Shown: piece by piece, positions 22,151 to 32,087 of the stretch
Numbering within the stretch: position 1 is the stretch's first letter
Layout: each line of letters starts with the position of its first letter
Source: Diphasiastrum complanatum
Lineage: Eukaryota; Streptophyta; Lycopodiopsida; Lycopodiales; Lycopodiaceae
Direction: 5' to 3'
Assembly (NCBI GenBank): GCA_029204225.1
Contig: MU831925.1
Location: 1-64,000 of the forward strand
DNA: 64,000 nt
The notes under the pieces: generated by a model
Told to the model about the DNA's origin: nothing
The model's database searches: none
Seen by the model: the letters and a program-made list of their open reading frames with translations, nothing else
Translations under genes and position numbers: made by a program

Positions 22151-22635
22151 CGACTGGCCGGTCAGCTATGCGGATCTCACGGAAATGGCCACGGTTTGGG
22201 GTTCATCAAGACAACTGTTGTGCAAGGTGCTGCCCACAGTGTAAGCACGGGTGCGTCCACGGTCGGGGTGGTCGGCAGAACGGGGGACTTGATGACTCAA
22301 GGTGCTGCCCTTGAGGTGTAAGCACGGTCAGTTCTCGCGGTTCGGGCCTGGCACTGTCTGCACGTAGGACGGATGAGGCAAAGTGCTGCCTAGGGAGGTG
22401 AAAGCACGGTCTGTACCTTGTGGGGTGCGGGGCGACATATTTGAACTGTATGGGTTAACCATTGATACAAAGATGCTGCTCGAATTCAGGTGTAAAGCAC
22501 GGGTGGTTAGCTGCAATGTGCTGTTTAATGGTGAAAGCACGGATAGTTGGAGGGGTGTCCTATGTGGGCAGATTCCGTGATCGATTTGTATGGGCGCGGC
22601 CAGGCAAAGGTCCGTTGGCAGGACCATCTCAAAGG
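22151..22635 (+). promoter_or_regulatory. E2 leader with five iterated stem-loops
   Basis: Five GTGCTGC...(A)AGCAC units occur at 22227-22248, 22302-22325, 22383-22407, 22473-22500 and 22518-22540. Each has a GUGCU/AGCAC outer stem (AUGCU in the fourth). Most have a short inner stem such as GCC/GGU, and the fourth has a CGAAUU core. About 95 bp between units 4 and 5 seen in other copies are deleted here. The same array occurs in B elements whose LTRs differ, so it is a shared cis region. Confidence 0.85.
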
Positions 22636-24616
22636 GGGATCTTGTGTTTGTTACTTGTTAGTAAACCTGCCTGAGTGTCTTACTTGTACGTATTCGTGGT
22701 GAGTCTTAGTACTCGTGCTTTGTCTGGTTTGCATGATTGCTTGTGATACAAGGAGCTGATGGCTCGAGAAGGAACCTTTTCTTTTGAAGGCTGATACCAT
22801 CAAACAAAGAGGACTACAGAATCTGTGGGGCGGATTTGCAGTTCAAGTACTCACACGTGAACGACAACGAAACGACTCAATGTTTGCAAAGGATGGATGG
22901 CTAGCCTGTTTCTTGGGTTAGTTTCATTTGCGACAACGCCCACCAGACGCAAGAAGGAAGTCAAAAGTTGGAAAGGGCCATTTCAGGGGAGATCTTCTAT
23001 GGAGCAATTGGTCTTCATTTTGGGACGGCCATCTTCGGAACTGAAACTCACTAAGCATGGGCGATATCCAGAATCTGTGCGGCGGATTTGCAGTTCAAGT
23101 ACTCGCACGTGAACGACAACGAAATGACTCAATGTTTGCAAAGGATGGATGGCTAGCCTGTTTCTTGGGTTAGTTTCATTTGCGACAACACCCACCAGAC
23201 GCAAGCAGGAAGTCAAAAGTTGGAAAGGGCAATTTCAGGGGAGATCTTCTATAGCAGTTGGTCTTCATTTTGGGACGGCCACCTTCGGAACTGAAACTCA
23301 CTGAGCATGGGTGATATCCAGTATCAGTTGGGTTTTTCCTCAAAGGGGAAAAGACTAGGATCCTCTTCAGAGATTGGCAACAAGTTGGATCGAGCCATAA
23401 TCCTAGCAGATGGGAAGCAAAGTGTTGGAAAGGCTTTTTGTCCAAAGAACTCTACTCTAAGTCCGATCAGCTGATTTTATAAGTGGAGGGGAACTGTCAC
23501 ACACACCTCTCTCTTGGGGCAAATTTTGAATGAAAGTTGATCAAAATGGGGGCAAATTCAAGGTGACCTAGCCATACTCACACGAAGAGACTGGTGAACT
23601 TTGTACCTAATAAGTTGACAAGTTTTTGTTTGGAAAGGAAGGTTTGTTATAGGCTTTCTCTGGACCAGCAATGATGAGGAAACATATGAGTACGCTGGCT
23701 TGTGTTACGTGTAAGGCAGCTGATCAATGAAAGAACTGTGAAAGTTGAGTCTTGCATGAGAGACTTGGTATTTCGAACGGACGCTAAGGGACAGTTCGCG
23801 TTGTGATCGGACTAGTGCAAACTCTGGGTGCATGTGTCTAATTCAAAGAGAGCTACTTGAAGCCAAGCTCAATGTACACTTCTTGTTTTGACTGTGAGAC
23901 AACTGACCAGTGATGGAATTGTGAAAGTCAAGTTTTGCGTGACGGACATGGTGTTTCAAACAAACGCGAAGAGATAGTTCGGATGCGGATCAAACTGGTG
24001 CGACCCTTTGGCTTTCCACGAGGTGAATGGTTACATTTGGGCTGATTCAAAGAGCTACTTCAAGCTAAGTGCGAGGTGCATTGCGGAGTACTCAATCTTT
24101 GCCTACCTTAAAGAGCCAAGATGGAAAAGTATCAAGATCAGGCTGGGAAAAGGAGAGAAATCAAGGTGCAGAAGCAACAAGGCACGGAGTGGACCATAAA
24201 GTGGGCAATCAAATAATAAATCCTTCGGCTCAGGGAGCCTTGTTACCTGTGCGGAACTGAACAAATCTGGAGCTCAGGGAGCTCAACACAAAGTGCATCA
24301 AGGACAAATCAGGAGCTCAAAGGAGTTCCAAAGTTGAAAGTCAGAAGCGACAGGGGCAAACATTTCAAAGAAAGGCCTCTGTCACCAGTTAATAAGGTTC
24401 TCGGGTTTTACGAAAGCGATATCAAATCTACGCTTTTCCCAGACAAAGATATATTTTCAAGTTATGTAATTTTTCAGTACAAAGAGCTGAGGCTCCGACT
24501 TGTGGTGTGCCAGGTTCAATGTTAATAAAAAGTGGCCAGTAAATTGAGTATTGTGCCAAGTAGCTTAAATGTATAGTTATTTTAATTGGGAGACACCTTT
24601 ACTTTAATCTGACATT
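22636..24616 (+). other. E2 internal region (non-coding family A)
   Basis: About 2 kb with no gag, protease, RT or integrase motif in any frame. A 252-bp segment is duplicated in tandem (22817-23320). Further on, two diverged ~183-bp copies lie side by side (about 23707-23890 and 23891-24070). When translated they share VKV..C....VxxT.AK-like residues, which suggests a fossil coding repeat. A 63-residue frame at 24008-24199 recurs in other A copies. Confidence 0.75.
22817..23320 (+). repeat. 252-bp tandem duplication in A interior
   Basis: CAGAATCTGTG begins units at 22817 and 23069, and both end near GATATCCAG. The same doubled segment is in E4 at 54303-54806. E1 and the fragment at 32123-33523 have one copy. 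Confidence 0.88.
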
Positions 24617-24652
24617 TGATGAGGACATCAGATTTTATAAAGGTGGGGTGGA
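24617..24652 (+). promoter_or_regulatory. E2 pre-PPT hairpin and PPT
   Basis: A TGATG-AGGA-CATCA hairpin at 24617-24630 precedes the purine tract AAAGGTGGGGTGGA at 24639-24652, which abuts the 3' LTR. Confidence 0.88.
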
Positions 24653-25283
24653 TGTTGTAAAGCTACTTTTACAAGCTTTACTTCCGGCGCCAGCTATGTC
24701 CCCGGCGCCAGCAGCCCCCCTGCTGCTCCCGGCGCCAATGGCGCCGACACCGCTCCCGGCGCCAGTGTTACCAGAATCCAGCCGGCGCCAAATTTCCTAT
24801 GGCTGAAAATCTTTGATCGGTTCTAGCGGAGTCCAGAGAGCTCAGATCGATGTGCAATCACCTCACACGATCTAGGCATGATAAAAGGAAGCCTGGGGAT
24901 TTATAAAATCTAGAGAGAGAAAATGACTTTCTAGAAAGAGAAATTCCTAGAGAGAGAAAAACGTGCTTTACCAGCTTGGGTAGAGTGCTTGGTATGAGGG
25001 GGGGTGCCGAATCACACCAATACTATAGGGGAGTGCAGGTTGCGACTCAGGGCGAGCTCCAACCAAGTCTCAGCCTCCCTTGCTGGAATGTTGTCATGGC
25101 TCTCGCCTTGGCATGCTAGCCCCCCGGAGACTAGGGTCGGTCACACACTTGAAATGTAACCTTCTCAAATTCATCAATAAAGTGGGATTTTTCTTAAACT
25201 GACTCTGATTACCTTATGAGTTTCAGTGTTCGGTAAAAGTGCCAGTTGTAAGGCCGCTTTCAAAATTTTTAACTTGGCACATA

Positions 25284-26201
25284 TGTAGCGCCGGCGCCTC
25301 AAAGGGCGCTGGGACTTGAGCGGTTTCCCCAACACGCGCTTAAGTCTAACATTCATCCATCATGCACTTACGTAAAAGCCAACTCAGAATCGTAACAAGC
25401 TTAACCATTCAGACTTAAGAAAACTGGAATCCCAACCAACCCGAAAGCCAACTCAGAATCCGTCCCCAAAAGGTAACCAAAGGCAAAGACAAGCCACACA
25501 TGAAACCCAAGGCATAGTGGTCGCCAAACTGACCAATTGGCATAGCGGCAAGCCCCATGTCGATGACAGGGACCCTTAGGCGCCAGCGACGCAAAAAGGT
25601 TGTAGTAAGGGTCCTTCCACTTGGACCAGTCCCGGAGGCGAAACCGAAATGGTAATCATCCCCAAGGATCAACTTTATTAGATTTGGAAGAGGATACATT
25701 CATACATAGACTGACCGGTCTCGGGGCCACCAACACGTGCTGGGCATTGTGCCTGGCTCGTGCTGGTAGAGGGAGCTGAGACCTGGCGACTGGATTCCTG
25801 GCGCTGGTTGAGCTGCCCAAGTTTCTGTCTGCCGGACTCCCCCTATAGTTCTGCTGTGATTCGGCGCACCCCCTCTGGTTTGAAACATAGTGCTTTCTGG
25901 TAAAGCACGCTTTTTGGGACTTAGTTTTTATTTTGCTGATTAAGCCTGGCAAGCCTGGCAGAATCAGTCTGGCTCCCGAACATGGGTCCCGGGAGCCGTT
26001 CCGGTGGCAGAATCAACTTGCTTCCTGACTAGGCCATGACTCGAGCTCCAGAGCTAGCTCATGACTTGTGACTACTTGACCGGCTCACCACAGGTCGGAG
26101 GCTCAGTCCTTGACGTTCTAACTTGCTCTGGGACTTTAGGGAGTGTCACCCCTTAGAGTCTTACAGGGCACGTTGGGTGCACCTGAGTCAGCTTTACAAC
26201 A
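25284..26201 (-). repeat. E3 3' LTR (B, pol type)
   Basis: 918 bp. Subtype markers are CGTTCCGGTGGCAGAATC and CTTGTGACTACTTGACC, which differ from the gag-type LTRs. The hairpin GTGCTTT-CTGGT-AAAGCAC is at 25890-25908. Confidence 0.93.
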
Positions 26202-26442
26202 TCCTCCCCTCGTTTGAAAAAGCTGATGTCCTCATCAGGGCCAAACTAGACCTAGGACGTATGGCACGGGCTTAATTCACCGGCCTTAGCAACTTTGAAT
26301 TACAAAATACATTGGCAGTAGCACAGGAAAAGTGTAGATAAAGTTCACTTACGTAAAACCTGTGTAAAGCTGCAAGTGATTTATTGGCAAACTTAAGAAA
26401 AATACCGGAAAGTTCCTTGAACTTCAGAATGGCCATGAATGT
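26202..26442 (-). promoter_or_regulatory. E3 3' UTR, pre-PPT hairpin and PPT
   Basis: The PPT complement TCCTCCCCTCGTT is at 26202-26214, and CTGATG-TCCT-CATCAG at 26223-26238. The remaining ~200 bp to the pol stop are non-coding. The hairpin, the PPT, a CGGGCTTAATTCACCGGCC block and a TTCACTTACGTAAAACCTG block are shared with E5. Confidence 0.88.
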
Positions 26443-29400
26443 TTATGTAAGAGGCATGCCGCCAGGTAGTGCTTTGTGTGCCGATCTGGGAAAACGGCTA
26501 TTGCGTTGGTTCTTCTGCAAATAATCTGCTAGTACTTCAGGGGCTCCCTCCTTAAGTTTGTCTTCGTACTCCCAAGAAGCCTCAATAAGTGGAGCCCGTA
26601 GCCACTTCACTAGATATTCACGTTGAACGCCAGTTCGCTTTCTATGTGTCAATATTTGTTCTGGTACAAGCTGCCTCTTCGTATCATCAAGTGTCGTTGG
26701 TGGGTGACGGAGTTCGTGTTGCCGATCAAATCGCTCATCTGGTTTGTACCGTTTGAGTAATGAGATATGAAACACATTGTGTATATCCAAGCTGGATGGC
26801 AACGCTAATCGATAAGCCACTGGGTTGATCTTCTTGGTGACATAATATGGTCCCGCATAAGGTCGAGCAAACTTATGAGAAAAACCTTTTGGTAGCGCAA
26901 TGTTCTTTGTGTTCAGCCATACTTGATCACCTTCCTCAAATTCCAGTTCTCGTCGATGTGGGTTTACGTCAGCTGCCATACTCCTTTGTGACTGCTCTAA
27001 AAACGCCTTCACCTCGGTCAACTTTGTGTGCCACTCATTGATGAATTCCTCCACAGTGGGTACTGGTGTTTCCTGCACGCCTGTAAGAAAAGAGCTTGGA
27101 ACAATCGGTAGCCGACCATTGCTTATCTCGAAGGGTGCCCTTCCAGTAGATCTGTTCACTTGGTTGTTATGTGCAAACTCGAGAATATCCAAGTAGTTGA
27201 CCCAATCGGATTGGTCCCAAGCGACATAATTTCGTAAATATTGTTCAATCTGTCGATTGACTCGCTCCGTTTGCCCATCTGTCTGAGGATGATATGCAGT
27301 ACTGAAATTCAATCCGGTTCCCACGAGGCGAAATAGACAAGTCCAAAACTTTCCGACGAACTTGGTGTCTCGGTCAGAAATAATCGTTCTAGGCAGGCCG
27401 TGGTATTTGAAAACACATTTGAAAAATAACCTTGCCACTTCTTCAGCTGTCACTGAACTTTTAGTTGGTACTAGATGAACTTGCTTTGAAAAGCGGTCAA
27501 CCACCACATAAATTGAGTCGAATCCTTGGCACCGTGGTAGTTGAACAATAAAATCCATGCTCACCGAATCCCATGGGTATGCTGGTACCGGTAATGGTTG
27601 GAGTAGTCCAGCCGGAGCTAGCGGTTCCACCTTCACTTGTTGACATGTCGGGCATGTTTGTACATAAGATTCAACGTCTGCCCACATACTTGGCCAATAG
27701 AAGCCTCTTTTGAGAAGTTCATACATGCGATTCACCCCTGGATGCCCGGCGGCTAGTACGTCATGATGTTCTCGCAAGACTTTCTTCCTCAGGTTGATGC
27801 TGTCTGGGACATATACTCTGCGTTGTTTATAAACAACCATTTGATCTTTCCAAGTGAAATGTTTATGAGGCTTTCCCAGCTGGAATTCGATCATTAAGTC
27901 CTTCGCCAACGCATCCACACCATAATTCTCTCTGATTTCTTGGAGTAGGTCAGTCACCTGAGTTGTCACTGTTGCCATCAAGTGTTCTTGTCTACTTAGT
28001 GCGTCCGCCACCACATTGTTCTTTCCCGCCGTGTGTAAAATGTCTATATTGAATTTTGAGAGAAAGTTTTGCCATCGCATTTGCTTTGGCGTGAGCATAC
28101 CTTGGGATGAGAAGTACTTGAGTGATACATTATCAGTGAACGCCTTAAAGGGTTTTCCTGCCACATAATGTCTCCAATGCTCCACTGCTTGGACTACTGC
28201 GACCATTTCTTTTTCATGAGTTGGCCATCGTCGCTCTACGTCACTCAATTTCTTTGAAAAATATGCAACAGGTTTTCCGTCTTGCATCAGCACGGCCCCA
28301 ATAGCAAAGTTCGACGCATCTGTATGTATTTCAAAAGGTTTGCTAAAGTCCGGTAAGGCAAGGATGGGTTCTTGAGTGATCCGTCGTTTTAGTTCCTGGA
28401 ACGCTGCTTCACATTCCGGTGTCCATGTCATCTTCAGATGAGTCTTGGTCTGCTCCAACAGTGGTGCCACAATTTTGCTAAATGCCTCAATGAATCTCCT
28501 GTAAAAGTTACATAAGCCCACAAAGGATTTGATGCCATGAACAGTTTTAGGTGCTAGCCAATCCAAGATAGCCTTGATCTTCTTAGGATCCATTCGAATC
28601 CGTCCGTGGCCTATAACATGTCCAAGGAAGTCAACTTCCTCCACCACAAACTCACATTTCTCTCTTTTCGCGAACAAGCAGTTCCTCCTCAGTCGTTGGA
28701 GAACTGTCCTTAAATGTTGAATGTGATCTTTAAGGTTCCGGCTAAATACTAATATGTCATCAATGTACACAATGACAAATTCATCCAGGCAGTCTTGAAA
28801 TATATTGTTCATCAACGTGCAAAAAGTGGCTGGTGCGTTTGTTAGACCGAATGGCATCACTAGGAACTCGTGACTTCCGTACCGCGTTCGAAACGCCGTT
28901 TTGTGCTCATCACCTTTAGCTATTCGAATTTGATGATATCCAGATCTGAGATCTATTCGGCTAAAGTATTTGGCATGTTTGAGTTGGTCGAATAGGTCAT
29001 CAATTCTAGGCATGGGGTACTTGTTCTTGATGGTACTCTTGTTAAGCATGCGATAATCCACACACATTCGAAGAGTTTTGTCTGCCTTTTCCACGAACAA
29101 CACTGGGGCTCCAAAAGGTGAAGCGCTAGGTCTAATAAAACCTTTGTCTATCAATTCACCAAGTTGTCGTTTCAGTTCCGCCAACTCTTCTTGTGACATT
29201 CTGTAGGGTGCTCGTGAAGTTGGCTCTGTTCCTGGTACCAACTCAATTTTATGGTCCACTGGTCTTCGAGGAGGTAGCTTAGCTGGGAGTTCCTCCGGGA
29301 ACACATCGCTAAATTCTTCTAACAGATTTGCCACTTCTTTCGGCAAGTTTTCTTGTCGCACGCTTTTCCCTTCTGGGACTTCTCGACAGATGCAAAGAAA

Positions 29401-29925
29401 GCACTTTGACCTTTTCCCTTTCGCCATTCTTTTCATCACTAATGCTGCAACCAGATTTTGTTCAATATCGGTATCCTTAGCATTTCCTCCGGGCAGGGCT
29501 TTTGTCACGCAGATTTGTCCCTTATAATCCAAGAGGACCAAGTTTGAGCTCCTACCCAAAACTGCGATACAGTGTTCATTTAACCAAGGGAGGCCCAAAA
29601 TCACATCAAAGGCATCCATCTCTAAAATCACAAAGCTAAGTTTAGCCTTCCATCTTCCAATCTGCACCGGGATGTTCAATGTCGCTTTGTCTGCATCTAG
29701 TGCTCCCTTCGCTGTTTCTACCTTGAGAGTAGATGTAACATTCCTGGTCGGCAAGCTGAATTGTTCCACTACGCTCCTTGAGATATAGTTATGTGAAGCT
29801 CCGGAGTCGATCATGAAATCTGACTTCCTCCCCGCGATCTTTCCTGATAAGAATAACAATCTTGAACCAATCTTGGGGGTTGCCCCATGGAAGTTCCTTT
29901 CCATACTTGTGCGTCGTCCACTCAT
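26443..29925 (-). CDS. pol: Chromovirus Pol: protease-RT-RNase H-integrase-chromodomain, no Gag
   Basis: This 1160-residue polyprotein would mature the particle, copy the RNA, remove it and integrate the DNA in the nucleus. Domains in order: retropepsin with [10 protein letters not shown] at about 40-49 and ILGLPWL near 108; RT with [10 protein letters not shown] near 290 and YIDD at about 386-389; RNase H with [10 protein letters not shown] near 533; integrase zinc finger (HHDV...GHPG...CPTC) at about 718-760; integrase core with first Asp in SMDFIVQLP near 793, second in SDRDTKF near 850, Glu in DGQTERVNR near 880; and a chromodomain at about 1085-1140 ([18 protein letters not shown]). Chromodomains of this family steer insertion to modified chromatin. 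The start at 29925 is the first ATG of the open frame; an internal ATG lies seven codons on. No stop, frameshift or missing catalytic residue is visible. Gag and its zinc knuckle are absent, unlike standard Ty3/gypsy elements, where gag precedes protease. Expression is not shown. Confidence 0.95.
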   Translation of the reverse strand: MSGRRTSMERNFHGATPKIGSRLLFLSGKIAGRKSDFMIDSGASHNYISRSVVEQFSLPTRNVTSTLKVETAKGALDADKATLNIPVQIGRWKAKLSFVILEMDAFDVILGLPWLNEHCIAVLGRSSNLVLLDYKGQICVTKALPGGNAKDTDIEQNLVAALVMKRMAKGKRSKCFLCICREVPEGKSVRQENLPKEVANLLEEFSDVFPEELPAKLPPRRPVDHKIELVPGTEPTSRAPYRMSQEELAELKRQLGELIDKGFIRPSASPFGAPVLFVEKADKTLRMCVDYRMLNKSTIKNKYPMPRIDDLFDQLKHAKYFSRIDLRSGYHQIRIAKGDEHKTAFRTRYGSHEFLVMPFGLTNAPATFCTLMNNIFQDCLDEFVIVYIDDILVFSRNLKDHIQHLRTVLQRLRRNCLFAKREKCEFVVEEVDFLGHVIGHGRIRMDPKKIKAILDWLAPKTVHGIKSFVGLCNFYRRFIEAFSKIVAPLLEQTKTHLKMTWTPECEAAFQELKRRITQEPILALPDFSKPFEIHTDASNFAIGAVLMQDGKPVAYFSKKLSDVERRWPTHEKEMVAVVQAVEHWRHYVAGKPFKAFTDNVSLKYFSSQGMLTPKQMRWQNFLSKFNIDILHTAGKNNVVADALSRQEHLMATVTTQVTDLLQEIRENYGVDALAKDLMIEFQLGKPHKHFTWKDQMVVYKQRRVYVPDSINLRKKVLREHHDVLAAGHPGVNRMYELLKRGFYWPSMWADVESYVQTCPTCQQVKVEPLAPAGLLQPLPVPAYPWDSVSMDFIVQLPRCQGFDSIYVVVDRFSKQVHLVPTKSSVTAEEVARLFFKCVFKYHGLPRTIISDRDTKFVGKFWTCLFRLVGTGLNFSTAYHPQTDGQTERVNRQIEQYLRNYVAWDQSDWVNYLDILEFAHNNQVNRSTGRAPFEISNGRLPIVPSSFLTGVQETPVPTVEEFINEWHTKLTEVKAFLEQSQRSMAADVNPHRRELEFEEGDQVWLNTKNIALPKGFSHKFARPYAGPYYVTKKINPVAYRLALPSSLDIHNVFHISLLKRYKPDERFDRQHELRHPPTTLDDTKRQLVPEQILTHRKRTGVQREYLVKWLRAPLIEASWEYEDKLKEGAPEVLADYLQKNQRNSRFPRSAHKALPGGMPLT

Positions 29926-30638
29926 AAATGTAAGCTCCTCTCACAACTCCCAACTAGATCAGATCACCTGGATCAAAAGAAGTAGTCAGGGATAATTCAG
30001 GTCCAGGCAAGCACACCACAAACGAACATACCAACCAAAGCTAAACAGAGGATCCCTCTCAAGTCACATTCCCCTTGAGACCGGACGTAGGATCTTTGCC
30101 TAGCCGCGCCCACACAAATCTATCACAGAATTAGCCCACGGGGAAACATCCATCCAACCATCCGTGCTTTCACCATTAAGCAGCACATTGCCTCAGTCAC
30201 GCCCCACCACTTTTTGGTCGATAGCCCTTATAGCTAAACGATCGGCAGCTATCCCGCACCGGCAGCTAACCACCCGTGCTTTACACCCGAATTCGAGCAG
30301 CATCTCTGTATCAATGGTTAACCCGTACAGTTCGAATATGTCGCCCCGCACCCCACAAGGTACAGACCGTGCTTTCACCTACCTAGGCAGCACTTTGCCT
30401 CATCCGTCCTACGTGCAGACAGCGCCAGGCCCGAACCGCGAGAACTGACCGTGCTTACACCTCGAGGGCAGCACTTTGACTCATCAAGTCCCCCGTTCTG
30501 CCGACCACCCCGACCGTGGACGCACCCGTGCTTACACTGTGGGCAGCACCTTGCGCAACGGTTGTCCTGACAAATCCCAAAAACGTGGCCATCCCTGTGA
30601 GACTTGCGTAGCTGACCGGCTAGTCGGCTCTGATACCA
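29926..30638 (-). promoter_or_regulatory. E3 PBS and stem-loop leader
   Basis: GCTCTGATACCA at 30627-30638 is the PBS complement. The leader carries the five iterated GTGCTGC...AGCAC hairpins in minus orientation, between about 30160 and 30555. The last ~200 bp before the pol ATG differ from the E5 leader. No zinc-knuckle or gag-like frame occurs in it. Confidence 0.9.
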
Positions 30639-30640
30639 CA

Positions 30641-31558
30641 TGTAGCGCCGGCGCCTCAAAGGGCGCTGGGACTTGAGCGGTTTCCCCAACACGCGCTTAA
30701 GTCTAACATTCATCCATCATGCACTTACGTAAAAGCCAACTCAGAATCGTAACAAGCTTAACCATTCAGACTTAAGAAAACTGGAATCCCAACCAACCCG
30801 AAAGCCAACTCAGAATCCGTCCCCAAAAGGTAACCAAAGGCAAAGACAAGCCACACATGAAACCCAAGGCATAGTGGTCGCCAAACTGACCAATTGGCAT
30901 AGCGGCAAGCCCCATGTCGATGACAGGGACCCTTAGGCGCCAGCGACGCAAAAAGGTTGTAGTAAGGGTCCTTCCACTTGGACCAGTCCCGGAGGCGAAA
31001 CCGAAATGGTAATCATCCCCAAGGATCAACTTTATTAGATTTGGAAGAGGATACATTCATACATAGACTGACCGGTCTCGGGGCCACCAACACGTGCTGG
31101 GCATTGTGCCTGGCTCGTGCTGGTAGAGGGAGCTGAGACCTGGCGACTGGATTCCTGGCGCTGGTTGAGCTGCCCAAGTTTCTGTCTGCCGGACTCCCCC
31201 TATAGTTCTGCTGTGATTCGGCGCACCCCCTCTGGTTTGAAACATAGTGCTTTCTGGTAAAGCACGCTTTTTGGGACTTAGTTTTTATTTTGCTGATTAA
31301 GCCTGGCAAGCCTGGCAGAATCAGTCTGGCTCCCGAACATGGGTCCCGGGAGCCGTTCCGGTGGCAGAATCAACTTGCTTCCTGACTAGGCCATGACTCG
31401 AGCTCCAGAGCTAGCTCATGACTTGTGACTACTTGACCGGCTCACCACAGGTCGGAGGCTCAGTCCTTGACGTTCTAACTTGCTCTGGGACTTTAGGGAG
31501 TGTCACCCCTTAGAGTCTTACAGGGCACGTTGGGTGCACCTGAGTCAGCTTTACAACA
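30641..31558 (-). repeat. E3 5' LTR (B, pol type)
   Basis: 918 bp, identical by eye to 25284-26201, ending TTTACAACA next to TSD ACATA. Confidence 0.93.
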
Positions 31559-32087
31559 ACATAGCTGAGGGTCGTATCCCGGGACGCCAGCGGTATGCCG
31601 TCGGGACCATTCGGTCCGTGGCGCCAGCGGTATGCTGTCGGGACCATTTGGTCCAAGAACTGGTTGTTTCCATATCTGTCGCGGCTTGTGGTTCTGAGTG
31701 TTCCTTGCATGAACGTGAATGGGTTAAGCTCTTGGGGAACGGGCTCTAACCTGTCGGCTGAGTTGGATGGCTTGCTTGGGAAGAAGTTACCTATTTATGG
31801 CTGTCCAGTCTGGCGTGATGCCAGGTTGGCTTCCAGCGCTCGTGACGAAGCTTTCAGTTGGTTTAGTCTGATGTAAGTCAGACCGCTTGCTTGGAATGGA
31901 TGTTACTCGTTTGTAACGAAGCTTCGAGTTGGTCAAGTTTGATGTATGTCGGGCGGCTTGCTTGGAGGGAAGTCACCCACATTGGGACCCCCGACCTAAC
32001 ATGGCACCAGGTTGGATCTCAATGTTGTTTTTCGGAACTTCAAGTTGGTTAAGTTTGATCGTTGTTGGCGAGTTGGCTGCTTGTATG

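Larger units (their letters stand above)
25284..31558 (-). mobile_element. B-pol element E3 (minus), intact, TSD ACATA
   Basis: The element is 6275 bp and has two 918-bp B LTRs that I cannot tell apart by eye (25284-26201 and 30641-31558). ACATA is duplicated at 25279-25283 and 31559-31563. In minus orientation the order is LTR, PBS (30627-30638), a leader of about 700 bp, one 1160-codon ORF (26443-29925), a pre-PPT hairpin, PPT and LTR. The ORF begins just before protease; there is no gag ORF between leader and protease. All enzyme motifs that I can check are present. It is the youngest dated pol-bearing insertion here and could be active if gag is supplied in trans. Confidence 0.95.
24653..32087 (+). 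repeat. E2 3' LTR, split by E3
   Basis: The A LTR runs 24653-25283 and resumes at 31564 (31559-31563 is the second TSD copy) up to TTGTATG at 32087, where a new A LTR start interrupts it. The E3 target ACATA lies in the GGCACATAGCTGAGG segment common to all A LTRs. Confidence 0.9.

Noticed and set aside
21532-22321. Frames of 60-140 residues that recur in every A LTR and leader on both strands
   Set aside because: They repeat because the DNA repeats. They lie in LTR and leader sequence, overlap each other in several frames, have no domains, and are broken in many copies.
22227-22540. Iterated leader hairpins as a CRISPR-like array
   Set aside because: Units are short, imperfect, unevenly spaced, tied to retrotransposon PBSs, and in a plant genome. 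No cas gene is present.
24008-24199. 63-residue frame (also 33135-33326, 55494-55685 and 14484-14675) as a conserved small protein
   Set aside because: Similarity is no higher than that of surrounding non-coding A sequence, amino-acid changes are frequent, and no start context or domain supports it.
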